A stretch of 64,000 bases of DNA, taken from positions 27,815,501 through 27,879,500 of the forward strand of contig NC_079881.1 of NCBI RefSeq assembly GCF_029227915.1, in the 5' to 3' direction. Shown in pieces: positions 28,784 to 40,340 of the stretch (positions are counted from its first letter, which is position 1; every line of letters starts with the position of its first letter). The notes below the pieces were generated by a model. It was not told the DNA's origin. It ran no database searches and saw only the letters and a list, made by a program, of their open reading frames with translations. This DNA comes from Hydractinia symbiolongicarpus. Lineage: Eukaryota > Cnidaria > Hydrozoa > Anthoathecata > Hydractiniidae. The translations under genes were made by a program, and so were the position numbers.

Positions 28784-31700
28784 GGTTAGGGTTAGGGTTA
28801 GGGTTAGGGTTAGGGTTAGGGTTAGGGTTAGGGTTAGGGTTAGGGTTAGGGTTAGGGTTAGGGTTAGGGTTAGGGTTAGGGTTAGGGTTAGGGTTAGGGT
28901 TAGGGTTAGGGTTAGGGTTAGGGTTAGGGTTAGGGTTAGGGTTAGGGTTAGGGTTAGGGTTAGGGTTAGGGTTAGGGTTAGGGTTAGGGTTAGGGTTAGG
29001 GTTAGGGTTAGGGTTAGGGTTAGGGTTAGGGTTAGGGTTAGGGTTAGGGTTAGGGTTAGGGTTAGGGTTAGGGTTAGGGTTAGGGTTAGGGTTAGGGTTA
29101 GGGTTAGGGTTAGGGTTAGGGTTAGGGTTAGGGTTAGGGTTAGGGTTAGGGTTAGGGTTAGGGTTAGGGTTAGGGTTAGGGTTAGGGTTAGGGTTAGGGT
29201 TAGGGTTAGGGTTAGGGTTAGGGTTAGGGTTAGGGTTAGGGTTAGGGTTAGGGTTAGGGTTAGGGTTAGGGTTAGGGTTAGGGTTAGGGTTAGGGTTAGG
29301 GTTAGGGTTAGGGTTAGGGTTAGGGTTAGGGTTAGGGTTAGGGTTAGGGTTAGGGTTAGGGTTAGGGTTAGGGTTAGGGTTAGGGTTAGGGTTAGGGTTA
29401 GGGTTAGGGTTAGGGTTAGGGTTAGGGTTAGGGTTAGGGTTAGGGTTAGGGTTAGGGTTAGGGTTAGGGTTAGGGTTAGGGTTAGGGTTAGGGTTAGGGT
29501 TAGGGTTAGGGTTAGGGTTAGGGTTAGGGTTAGGGTTAGGGTTAGGGTTAGGGTTAGGGTTAGGGTTAGGGTTAGGGTTAGGGTTAGGGTTAGGGTTAGG
29601 GTTAGGGTTAGGGTTAGGGTTAGGGTTAGGGTTAGGGTTAGGGTTAGGGTTAGGGTTAGGGTTAGGGTTAGGGTTAGGGTTAGGGTTAGGGTTAGGGTTA
29701 GGGTTAGGGTTAGGGTTAGGGTTAGGGTTAGGGTTAGGGTTAGGGTTAGGGTTAGGGTTAGGGTTAGGGTTAGGGTTAGGGTTAGGGTTAGGGTTAGGGT
29801 TAGGGTTAGGGTTAGGGTTAGGGTTAGGGTTAGGGTTAGGGTTAGGGTTAGGGTTAGGGTTAGGGTTAGGGTTAGGGTTAGGGTTAGGGTTAGGGTTAGG
29901 GTTAGGGTTAGGGTTAGGGTTAGGGTTAGGGTTAGGGTTAGGGTTAGGGTTAGGGTTAGGGTTAGGGTTAGGGTTAGGGTTAGGGTTAGGGTTAGGGTTA
30001 GGGTTAGGGTTAGGGTTAGGGTTAGGGTTAGGGTTAGGGTTAGGGTTAGGGTTAGGGTTAGGGTTAGGGTTAGGGTTAGGGTTAGGGTTAGGGTTAGGGT
30101 TAGGGTTAGGGTTAGGGTTAGGGTTAGGGTTAGGGTTAGGGTTAGGGTTAGGGTTAGGGTTAGGGTTAGGGTTAGGGTTAGGGTTAGGGTTAGGGTTAGG
30201 GTTAGGGTTAGGGTTAGGGTTAGGGTTAGGGTTAGGGTTAGGGTTAGGGTTAGGGTTAGGGTTAGGGTTAGGGTTAGGGTTAGGGTTAGGGTTAGGGTTA
30301 GGGTTAGGGTTAGGGTTAGGGTTAGGGTTAGGGTTAGGGTTAGGGTTAGGGTTAGGGTTAGGGTTAGGGTTAGGGTTAGGGTTAGGGTTAGGGTTAGGGT
30401 TAGGGTTAGGGTTAGGGTTAGGGTTAGGGTTAGGGTTAGGGTTAGGGTTAGGGTTAGGGTTAGGGTTAGGGTTAGGGTTAGGGTTAGGGTTAGGGTTAGG
30501 GTTAGGGTTAGGGTTAGGGTTAGGGTTAGGGTTAGGGTTAGGGTTAGGGTTAGGGTTAGGGTTAGGGTTAGGGTTAGGGTTAGGGTTAGGGTTAGGGTTA
30601 GGGTTAGGGTTAGGGTTAGGGTTAGGGTTAGGGTTAGGGTTAGGGTTAGGGTTAGGGTTAGGGTTAGGGTTAGGGTTAGGGTTAGGGTTAGGGTTAGGGT
30701 TAGGGTTAGGGTTAGGGTTAGGGTTAGGGTTAGGGTTAGGGTTAGGGTTAGGGTTAGGGTTAGGGTTAGGGTTAGGGTTAGGGTTAGGGTTAGGGTTAGG
30801 GTTAGGGTTAGGGTTAGGGTTAGGGTTAGGGTTAGGGTTAGGGTTAGGGTTAGGGTTAGGGTTAGGGTTAGGGTTAGGGTTAGGGTTAGGGTTAGGGTTA
30901 GGGTTAGGGTTAGGGTTAGGGTTAGGGTTAGGGTTAGGGTTAGGGTTAGGGTTAGGGTTAGGGTTAGGGTTAGGGTTAGGGTTAGGGTTAGGGTTAGGGT
31001 TAGGGTTAGGGTTAGGGTTAGGGTTAGGGTTAGGGTTAGGGTTAGGGTTAGGGTTAGGGTTAGGGTTAGGGTTAGGGTTAGGGTTAGGGTTAGGGTTAGG
31101 GTTAGGGTTAGGGTTAGGGTTAGGGTTAGGGTTAGGGTTAGGGTTAGGGTTAGGGTTAGGGTTAGGGTTAGGGTTAGGGTTAGGGTTAGGGTTAGGGTTA
31201 GGGTTAGGGTTAGGGTTAGGGTTAGGGTTAGGGTTAGGGTTAGGGTTAGGGTTAGGGTTAGGGTTAGGGTTAGGGTTAGGGTTAGGGTTAGGGTTAGGGT
31301 TAGGGTTAGGGTTAGGGTTAGGGTTAGGGTTAGGGTTAGGGTTAGGGTTAGGGTTAGGGTTAGGGTTAGGGTTAGGGTTAGGGTTAGGGTTAGGGTTAGG
31401 GTTAGGGTTAGGGTTAGGGTTAGGGTTAGGGTTAGGGTTAGGGTTAGGGTTAGGGTTAGGGTTAGGGTTAGGGTTAGGGTTAGGGTTAGGGTTAGGGTTA
31501 GGGTTAGGGTTAGGGTTAGGGTTAGGGTTAGGGTTAGGGTTAGGGTTAGGGTTAGGGTTAGGGTTAGGGTTAGGGTTAGGGTTAGGGTTAGGGTTAGGGT
31601 TAGGGTTAGGGTTAGGGTTAGGGTTAGGGTTAGGGTTAGGGTTAGGGTTAGGGTTAGGGTTAGGGTTAGGGTTAGGGTTAGGGTTAGGGTTAGGGTTAGG

Positions 31701-34352
31701 GTTAGGGTTAGGGTTAGGGTTAGGGTTAGGGTTAGGGTTAGGGTTAGGGTTAGGGTTAGGGTTAGGGTTAGGGTTAGGGTTAGGGTTAGGGTTAGGGTTA
31801 GGGTTAGGGTTAGGGTTAGGGTTAGGGTTAGGGTTAGGGTTAGGGTTAGGGTTAGGGTTAGGGTTAGGGTTAGGGTTAGGGTTAGGGTTAGGGTTAGGGT
31901 TAGGGTTAGGGTTAGGGTTAGGGTTAGGGTTAGGGTTAGGGTTAGGGTTAGGGTTAGGGTTAGGGTTAGGGTTAGGGTTAGGGTTAGGGTTAGGGTTAGG
32001 GTTAGGGTTAGGGTTAGGGTTAGGGTTAGGGTTAGGGTTAGGGTTAGGGTTAGGGTTAGGGTTAGGGTTAGGGTTAGGGTTAGGGTTAGGGTTAGGGTTA
32101 GGGTTAGGGTTAGGGTTAGGGTTAGGGTTAGGGTTAGGGTTAGGGTTAGGGTTAGGGTTAGGGTTAGGGTTAGGGTTAGGGTTAGGGTTAGGGTTAGGGT
32201 TAGGGTTAGGGTTAGGGTTAGGGTTAGGGTTAGGGTTAGGGTTAGGGTTAGGGTTAGGGTTAGGGTTAGGGTTAGGGTTAGGGTTAGGGTTAGGGTTAGG
32301 GTTAGGGTTAGGGTTAGGGTTAGGGTTAGGGTTAGGGTTAGGGTTAGGGTTAGGGTTAGGGTTAGGGTTAGGGTTAGGGTTAGGGTTAGGGTTAGGGTTA
32401 GGGTTAGGGTTAGGGTTAGGGTTAGGGTTAGGGTTAGGGTTAGGGTTAGGGTTAGGGTTAGGGTTAGGGTTAGGGTTAGGGTTAGGGTTAGGGTTAGGGT
32501 TAGGGTTAGGGTTAGGGTTAGGGTTAGGGTTAGGGTTAGGGTTAGGGTTAGGGTTAGGGTTAGGGTTAGGGTTAGGGTTAGGGTTAGGGTTAGGGTTAGG
32601 GTTAGGGTTAGGGTTAGGGTTAGGGTTAGGGTTAGGGTTAGGGTTAGGGTTAGGGTTAGGGTTAGGGTTAGGGTTAGGGTTAGGGTTAGGGTTAGGGTTA
32701 GGGTTAGGGTTAGGGTTAGGGTTAGGGTTAGGGTTAGGGTTAGGGTTAGGGTTAGGGTTAGGGTTAGGGTTAGGGTTAGGGTTAGGGTTAGGGTTAGGGT
32801 TAGGGTTAGGGTTAGGGTTAGGGTTAGGGTTAGGGTTAGGGTTAGGGTTAGGGTTAGGGTTAGGGTTAGGGTTAGGGTTAGGGTTAGGGTTAGGGTTAGG
32901 GTTAGGGTTAGGGTTAGGGTTAGGGTTAGGGTTAGGGTTAGGGTTAGGGTTAGGGTTAGGGTTAGGGTTAGGGTTAGGGTTAGGGTTAGGGTTAGGGTTA
33001 GGGTTAGGGTTAGGGTTAGGGTTAGGGTTAGGGTTAGGGTTAGGGTTAGGGTTAGGGTTAGGGTTAGGGTTAGGGTTAGGGTTAGGGTTAGGGTTAGGGT
33101 TAGGGTTAGGGTTAGGGTTAGGGTTAGGGTTAGGGTTAGGGTTAGGGTTAGGGTTAGGGTTAGGGTTAGGGTTAGGGTTAGGGTTAGGGTTAGGGTTAGG
33201 GTTAGGGTTAGGGTTAGGGTTAGGGTTAGGGTTAGGGTTAGGGTTAGGGTTAGGGTTAGGGTTAGGGTTAGGGTTAGGGTTAGGGTTAGGGTTAGGGTTA
33301 GGGTTAGGGTTAGGGTTAGGGTTAGGGTTAGGGTTAGGGTTAGGGTTAGGGTTAGGGTTAGGGTTAGGGTTAGGGTTAGGGTTAGGGTTAGGGTTAGGGT
33401 TAGGGTTAGGGTTAGGGTTAGGGTTAGGGTTAGGGTTAGGGTTAGGGTTAGGGTTAGGGTTAGGGTTAGGGTTAGGGTTAGGGTTAGGGTTAGGGTTAGG
33501 GTTAGGGTTAGGGTTAGGGTTAGGGTTAGGGTTAGGGTTAGGGTTAGGGTTAGGGTTAGGGTTAGGGTTAGGGTTAGGGTTAGGGTTAGGGTTAGGGTTA
33601 GGGTTAGGGTTAGGGTTAGGGTTAGGGTTAGGGTTAGGGTTAGGGTTAGGGTTAGGGTTAGGGTTAGGGTTAGGGTTAGGGTTAGGGTTAGGGTTAGGGT
33701 TAGGGTTAGGGTTAGGGTTAGGGTTAGGGTTAGGGTTAGGGTTAGGGTTAGGGTTAGGGTTAGGGTTAGGGTTAGGGTTAGGGTTAGGGTTAGGGTTAGG
33801 GTTAGGGTTAGGGTTAGGGTTAGGGTTAGGGTTAGGGTTAGGGTTAGGGTTAGGGTTAGGGTTAGGGTTAGGGTTAGGGTTAGGGTTAGGGTTAGGGTTA
33901 GGGTTAGGGTTAGGGTTAGGGTTAGGGTTAGGGTTAGGGTTAGGGTTAGGGTTAGGGTTAGGGTTAGGGTTAGGGTTAGGGTTAGGGTTAGGGTTAGGGT
34001 TAGGGTTAGGGTTAGGGTTAGGGTTAGGGTTAGGGTTAGGGTTAGGGTTAGGGTTAGGGTTAGGGTTAGGGTTAGGGTTAGGGTTAGGGTTAGGGTTAGG
34101 GTTAGGGTTAGGGTTAGGGTTAGGGTTAGGGTTAGGGTTAGGGTTAGGGTTAGGGTTAGGGTTAGGGTTAGGGTTAGGGTTAGGGTTAGGGTTAGGGTTA
34201 GGGTTAGGGTTAGGGTTAGGGTTAGGGTTAGGGTTAGGGTTAGGGTTAGGGTTAGGGTTAGGGTTAGGGTTAGGGTTAGGGTTAGGGTTAGGGTTAGGGT
34301 TAGGGTTAGGGTTAGGGTTAGGGTTAGGGTTAGGGTTAGGGTTAGGGTTAGG
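28680..34352 (+). repeat. Telomeric (TTAGGG)n array, 5,673 bp
   Basis: About 945 head-to-tail TTAGGG units begin abruptly inside a satellite unit, at ...TTTTTGAAAA then GGGTTAGGG. I see one irregularity, an additional T (GGGTTTAGGG) at about 28,761. After it the hexamer phase is kept to the end. The G-rich strand runs 5' to 3' rightward, which is the polarity of a right-hand chromosome terminus, so satellite 1-28679 is its subtelomere. The array is cut off by a gap of N, so its true length is unknown. This is the vertebrate-type motif, which is also common in non-arthropod invertebrates. Confidence 0.98.
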
Positions 34353-34852
34353 NNNNNNNNNNNNNNNNNNNNNNNNNNNNNNNNNNNNNNNNNNNNNNNN
34401 NNNNNNNNNNNNNNNNNNNNNNNNNNNNNNNNNNNNNNNNNNNNNNNNNNNNNNNNNNNNNNNNNNNNNNNNNNNNNNNNNNNNNNNNNNNNNNNNNNNN
34501 NNNNNNNNNNNNNNNNNNNNNNNNNNNNNNNNNNNNNNNNNNNNNNNNNNNNNNNNNNNNNNNNNNNNNNNNNNNNNNNNNNNNNNNNNNNNNNNNNNNN
34601 NNNNNNNNNNNNNNNNNNNNNNNNNNNNNNNNNNNNNNNNNNNNNNNNNNNNNNNNNNNNNNNNNNNNNNNNNNNNNNNNNNNNNNNNNNNNNNNNNNNN
34701 NNNNNNNNNNNNNNNNNNNNNNNNNNNNNNNNNNNNNNNNNNNNNNNNNNNNNNNNNNNNNNNNNNNNNNNNNNNNNNNNNNNNNNNNNNNNNNNNNNNN
34801 NNNNNNNNNNNNNNNNNNNNNNNNNNNNNNNNNNNNNNNNNNNNNNNNNNNN
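34353..34852. other. Assembly gap of exactly 500 N
   Basis: A run of 500 undetermined bases separates the telomere from a second satellite contig. The round length is typical of a scaffolding placeholder rather than a measured gap. Because it directly follows an outward-facing telomere, the sequence to its right is probably not the natural continuation of the chromosome on the left. Confidence 0.97.
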
Positions 34853-37800
34853 AATCGCGGATTTTCGTTTGCCGGCGATTAAACTGCTTTTATTCAGCGT
34901 CTCATCAAAAATGAAAACATTTTTGAAAACTACAGTCTCATGCGTTTTAGTGGTGAAAAAATAATTTAAAAAATCGTTCGGGAAATAAGTTTACTCCCTG
35001 GGTACTTTCTTTGTATACTTTTGACTATACGGGCCAAGCCGGGATTTACGGGAAATCGCCGGTTTTTGTTTGCCGGCGATTAAACTTCTTTTATTCAGCG
35101 TCTCATCAAAAATGAAAACATTTTTGAAAACTACAAGTCTCATGCGTTTTAGTGGTGAAAAAATAATTTAAAAAACCCTTCGGGAAATGAGTTTACTCCC
35201 TGGGTACTTTCTTTGTATACTTTTGACTATACCGGCCAAGCCGGGATTTACGGGAAATCGCGGGTTTTTGTTTGCCAGCGATTAAAGTTCTTTTATTCAG
35301 CGTCTCATCAAAAATGAAAACATTTTTGCAAACTACAAGTCTCATGCGTTTTAGTGGTGAAAAAAAAAATTAAAAAATCGTTCGGGAAATGAGTTTACTA
35401 CCTGGGTACTTTCTTTGTATACATTGGACTATACGTGCCAAGCCCGGGATTTACGGGAAATCGCGGGTTTTCGTTTGCCGGCGATTAAACTTCTTTTATT
35501 CAGCGTCTCATCAAAAATGAAAACATTTTTGAAAACTACAAGTCTCATGCGTTTTAGTGGTGAAAAAATAATTTAAAAAATCGTTCGGGAAATGAGTTTA
35601 CTCCCTGGGTACTTTCTTTGTATACTTTTGACTATACGGGCCAAGCTGGGATTTACGGGAAATCGCGGGTTTTCGTTTGCCGGCGATTAAAATTCTTTTA
35701 TTCAGCGTCTCATCAAAAATGAAAACATTTTTAAAACCTACAAGTCTTTGCGTTTTAGTGGTGAAAAAATAATTTAAAAAATCGTTCAGGAAATGAGTTT
35801 ACTCCCTGGGTACTTTCTTTGTATACTTTTGACTATACGGGCCGAGTCCGGGATTTACGGGTAATCGCGGATTTTCGTTTGCCGGCGATTAAACTGCTTT
35901 TATTCAGCGTCTCATCAAAAATGAAAACATTTTTGAAAACTACAAGTCTCATGCGTTTTAGAGGTGAAAAAATAATTTAAAAAATCGTTCTGGAAATGAG
36001 TTTACTCCCTGGGTACTTTCTTTGTATACTTTTGACTATACGGGCCAAGCCGGGATTTACGGGAAATCGCGGGTTTTCGTTTGTCGGCGATTAAACTTCT
36101 TTTATTCAGCGTCTCATCAAAAATACAAACATTTTTGAAAACTACAAGTCTCATGCGTTTTAGTGGTGACAAAATAATTTAAAAAATCGATCTGGAAATG
36201 AGTTTACTCCCTGGGCACTTTCTTTGTATACTTTTGACTATACGGGCCGAGTCCGGGATTTAGGGAAATCGCAGGTTTTCGTTTGTCGGCGATTAAACTG
36301 CTTTTATTCAGCGTCTCATCAAAAATGAAAATATTTTTGAAAACTACAAGTCTCATGGGCTTTAGTGGTGAAAAAATAATTTAAAAAATCGTTCTGGAAA
36401 TCGCTTTACTCACAGGGTACTTTCTTTGTATACATTCGACTATACGTGCCAAGCCCGGGATTTACGGGAAATCGCGGGTTTTCGTTTGCCGGCGATTAAA
36501 CTTCTTTTATTCAGCGTCTCATCAAAAATGAAAACATTTTTGAAAACTACAAGTCTCATGCGTTTTAGTGGTGAAAATATAATTTAAAAAATCGTTCGGG
36601 AAATGAGTTTACTCCCTGGGTACTTTCTTTGTATACTTTTGACTATACGGGCCAAGCCCGGGATTTACGGGAAATCGCGGGTTTTCGTTTTCCGGCGATT
36701 AAACCTCTTTCATTAAGCGTCTCATTAAAAATGAAAACATTTTTGACAACTACAAGTCTCATGCGTTTTAGTGGTGAAAAAATAATCTAAAAAATCGTTC
36801 GGGAAATGCGTTTACTCCCTGGGTACTTTCTTTGTATACTTTTGACTATACGGGCCGAGTCCGGGATTTACGGGAAGTCGCGGATTTTCGTTTGCCGGCG
36901 ATTAAACTGCTTTTATTCAGCGTCTCATCAAAAATGAAAACATTTTTGAAAACTACAAGTCTCATGCGTTTTAGTGGTGAAAAAATAATTTAAAAAATCG
37001 TTCGGGAAATGAGTTTACCCCCTGGGTACTTTCTTTGTATACTTTTGACTATACGGGCCAAGCCGGGATTTACGGGAAATCGCGGGTTTTCGTTTGCCGG
37101 CGATTAAACTTCTTTTATTCAGCGTCTCATCAAAAATGAAAACATTTTTTAAAACCTACAAGTCTTATGCGTTTTAGTGGTGAAAAAATAATTTAAAAAA
37201 TCGTTCTGGAAATGAGTTTACTCACAGGGTACTTTCTTTGTATACATTCGACTATACGGGCCAAGCCCGGGATTTACGGGAAATCACGGGTTTTCGTTTT
37301 CCGGCGATTAAACCTCCTTCATTAAGCGTCTCATCAAAAATGAAAACATTTTTGAAAACTACAAGTCTCATGCGTTTTAGTGGTGAAAAAAAAATTTAAA
37401 AAATCGTTCGGGAAATGAGTTTACTCCCTGGGTACTTTCTTTGTATACATTCGACTATACGGGCCAAGCCCCGGATTTACGGGAAAACGCCGTATTTCGT
37501 CTGCCGGCGATTAAACCTCCTTCATTAAGCGTCTCATCAAAAATGAAAACATTTTTGACAACTACAAGTCTCGTGCGTTTTAGTGGTGAAAAAATAATTT
37601 AAAAAATCGTTCGGGAAATGAGTTTACTCCCTGGGTACTTTCTTTGTATACTTTTGACTATACGGGCCGAGTCCGGGATTTACGGGAAATCGCGGATTTT
37701 CGTTTGCCGGCGATTAAACTGCTTTTATTCAGCGTCTCATCAAAAATGAAAACATTTTTGACAACTACAAGTCTCGTGCGTTTTAGTGGTGAAAAAATAA

Positions 37801-40340
37801 TTTAAAAAATCGTTCGGGAAATGAGTTTACTCCCTGGGTACTTTCTTTGTATACTTTTGACTATACGGGCCGAGTCCGGGATTTACGGGAAATCGCGGAT
37901 TTTCGTTTGCCGGCGATTAAACTTCTTTTATTCAGCGTCTCATCAAAGATGAAAACATTTTTGAAAACTACAAGTCTCATGCGTTTTAGTGGTGAAAAAA
38001 TAATTTAAAAAATCGTTCGGGAAATGAGTTTACCCCCTGGGTACTTTCTTTGTATACTTTTGACTATACGGGCCGAGTCCGGGATTTACGGGAAATCGCG
38101 GATTTTCGTTTGCCGGCGATTAAACTGCTTTTATTCAGCGTCTCATCAAAAATGAAAACATTTTTGAAAACTACAAGTCTCATGCGTTTTAGTGGTGAAA
38201 AAATAATTTAAAAAATCGTTCGGGAAATAAGTTTACTCCCTGGGTACTTTCTTTGTATACTTTTGACTATACGGGCCAAGCCGGGATTTACGGGAAATCG
38301 CCGGTTTTTGTTTGCCGGCGATTAAACTTCTTTTATTCAGCGTCTCATCAAAAATGAAAACATTTTTGAAAACTACAAGTCTCATGCGTTTTAGTGGTGA
38401 AAAAATAATTTAAAAAACCCTTCGGGAAATGAGTTTACTCCCTGGGTACTTTCTTTGTATACTTTTGACTATACCGGCCAAGCCGGGATTTACGGGAAAT
38501 CGCGGGTTTTTGTTTGCCAGCGATTAAAGTTCTTTTATTCAGCGTCTCATCAAAAATGAAAACATTTTTGCAAACTACAAGTCTCATGCGTTTTAGTGGT
38601 GAAAAAAAAAATTAAAAAATCGTTCGGGAAATGAGTTTACTACCTGGGTACTTTCTTTGTATACATTGGACTATACGTGCCAAGCCCGGGATTTACGGGA
38701 AATCGCGGGTTTTCGTTTGCCGGCGATTAAACTTCTTTTATTCAGCGTCTCATCAAAAATGAAAACATTTTTGAAAACTACAAGTCTCATGCGTTTTAGT
38801 GGTGAAAAAATAATTTAAAAAATCGTTCGGGAAATGAGTTTACTCCCTGGGTACTTTCTTTGTATACTTTTGACTATACGGGCCAAGCTGGGATTTACGG
38901 GAAATCGCGGGTTTTCGTTTGCCGGCGATTAAAATTCTTTTATTCAGCGTCTCATCAAAAATGAAAACATTTTTAAAACCTACAAGTCTTTGCGTTTTAG
39001 TGGTGAAAAAATAATTTAAAAAATCGTTCAGGAAATGAGTTTACTCCCTGGGTACTTTCTTTGTATACTTTTGACTATACGGGCCGAGTCCGGGATTTAC
39101 GGGTAATCGCGGATTTTCGTTTGCCGGCGATTAAACTGCTTTTATTCAGCGTCTCATCAAAAATGAAAACATTTTTGAAAACTACAAGTCTCATGCGTTT
39201 TAGAGGTGAAAAAATAATTTAAAAAATCGTTCTGGAAATGAGTTTACTCCCTGGGTACTTTCTTTGTATACTTTTGACTATACGGGCCAAGCCGGGATTT
39301 ACGGGAAATCGCGGGTTTTCGTTTGTCGGCGATTAAACTTCTTTTATTCAGCGTCTCATCAAAAATACAAACATTTTTGAAAACTACAAGTCTCATGCGT
39401 TTTAGTGGTGACAAAATAATTTAAAAAATCGATCTGGAAATGAGTTTACTCCCTGGGTACTTTCTTTGTATACTTTTGACTATACGGGCCGAGTCCGGGA
39501 TTTAGGGAAATCGCAGGTTTTCGTTTGTCGGCAATTAAACTGCTTTTATTCAGCGTCTCATCAAAAATGAAAATATTTTTGAAAACTACAAGTCTCATGG
39601 GCTTTAGTGGTGAAAAAATAATTTAAAAAATCGTTCTGGAAATCGCTTTACTCACAGGGTACTTTCTTTGTATACATTCGACTATACGTGCCAAGCCCGG
39701 GATTTACGGGAAATCGCGGGTTTTCGTTTGCCGGCGATTAAACTTCTTTTATTCAGCGTCTCATCAAAAATGAAAACATTTTTTAAAACTACAAGTCTCA
39801 TGCGTTTTAGTGGTGAAAATATAATTTAAAAAATCGTTCGGGAAATGAGTTTACTCCCTGGGTACTTTCTTTGTATACTTTTGACTATACGGGCCAAGCC
39901 CGGGATTTACGGGAAATCGCGGGTTTTCGTTTTCCGGCGATTAAACCTCTTTCATTAAGCGTCTCATTAAAAATGAAAACATTTTTGACAACTACAAGTC
40001 TCATGCGTTTTAGTGGTGAAAAAATAATCTAAAAAATCGTTCGGGAAATGCGTTTACTCCCTGGGTACTTTCTTTGTATACTTTTGACTATACGGGCCGA
40101 GTCCGGGATTTACGGGAAGTCGCGGATTTTCGTTTGCCGGCGATTAAACTGCTTTTATTCAGCGTCTCATCAAAAATGAAAACATTTTTGAAAACTACAA
40201 GTCTCATGCGTTTTAGTGGTGAAAAAATATTTTAAAAAATCGTTCGGGAAATGAGTTTACTCCCTGGGTACTTTCTTTGTATACTTTTGACTATACGGGC
40301 CAAGCCGGGATTTACGGGAAATCGCGGGTTTTCGTTTGCC
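34853..40340 (+). repeat. Higher-order repeat, period about 3,241 bp (16 units)
   Basis: Ordered variants recur at an offset of about 3,241 bp. Examples are AAAACCCTTCGG (35,175 and 38,415), the TACTACCTGGG unit (35,397 and 38,638), AAATCGATCTGG (36,187 and 39,427) and AATAATCTAAA (36,787 and 40,028). The match fades after about 37,100/40,340. A shorter spacing of about 2,024 bp (10 units) then links 39,427 with 41,450. The first copy is truncated by the gap. Confidence 0.75.
36120..36145 (+). repeat. Example of a variant A-rich dyad in a satellite unit
   Basis: In most class A units TCAAAAATG and CATTTTTGA flank a 4-base AAAA loop and can form a 9-bp hairpin. In this unit (ATACAAACA variant) 8 bp of the stem still pair. 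The dyad occurs once per unit across nearly all arrays, so this entry stands for the whole family. Confidence 0.6.

Noticed and set aside
28680-34352. Natural interstitial telomere repeat
   Set aside because: The array is long, nearly perfect, in terminal polarity and abuts a round-number gap, which fits a true chromosome end joined by scaffolding. It is not fully excluded without reads.
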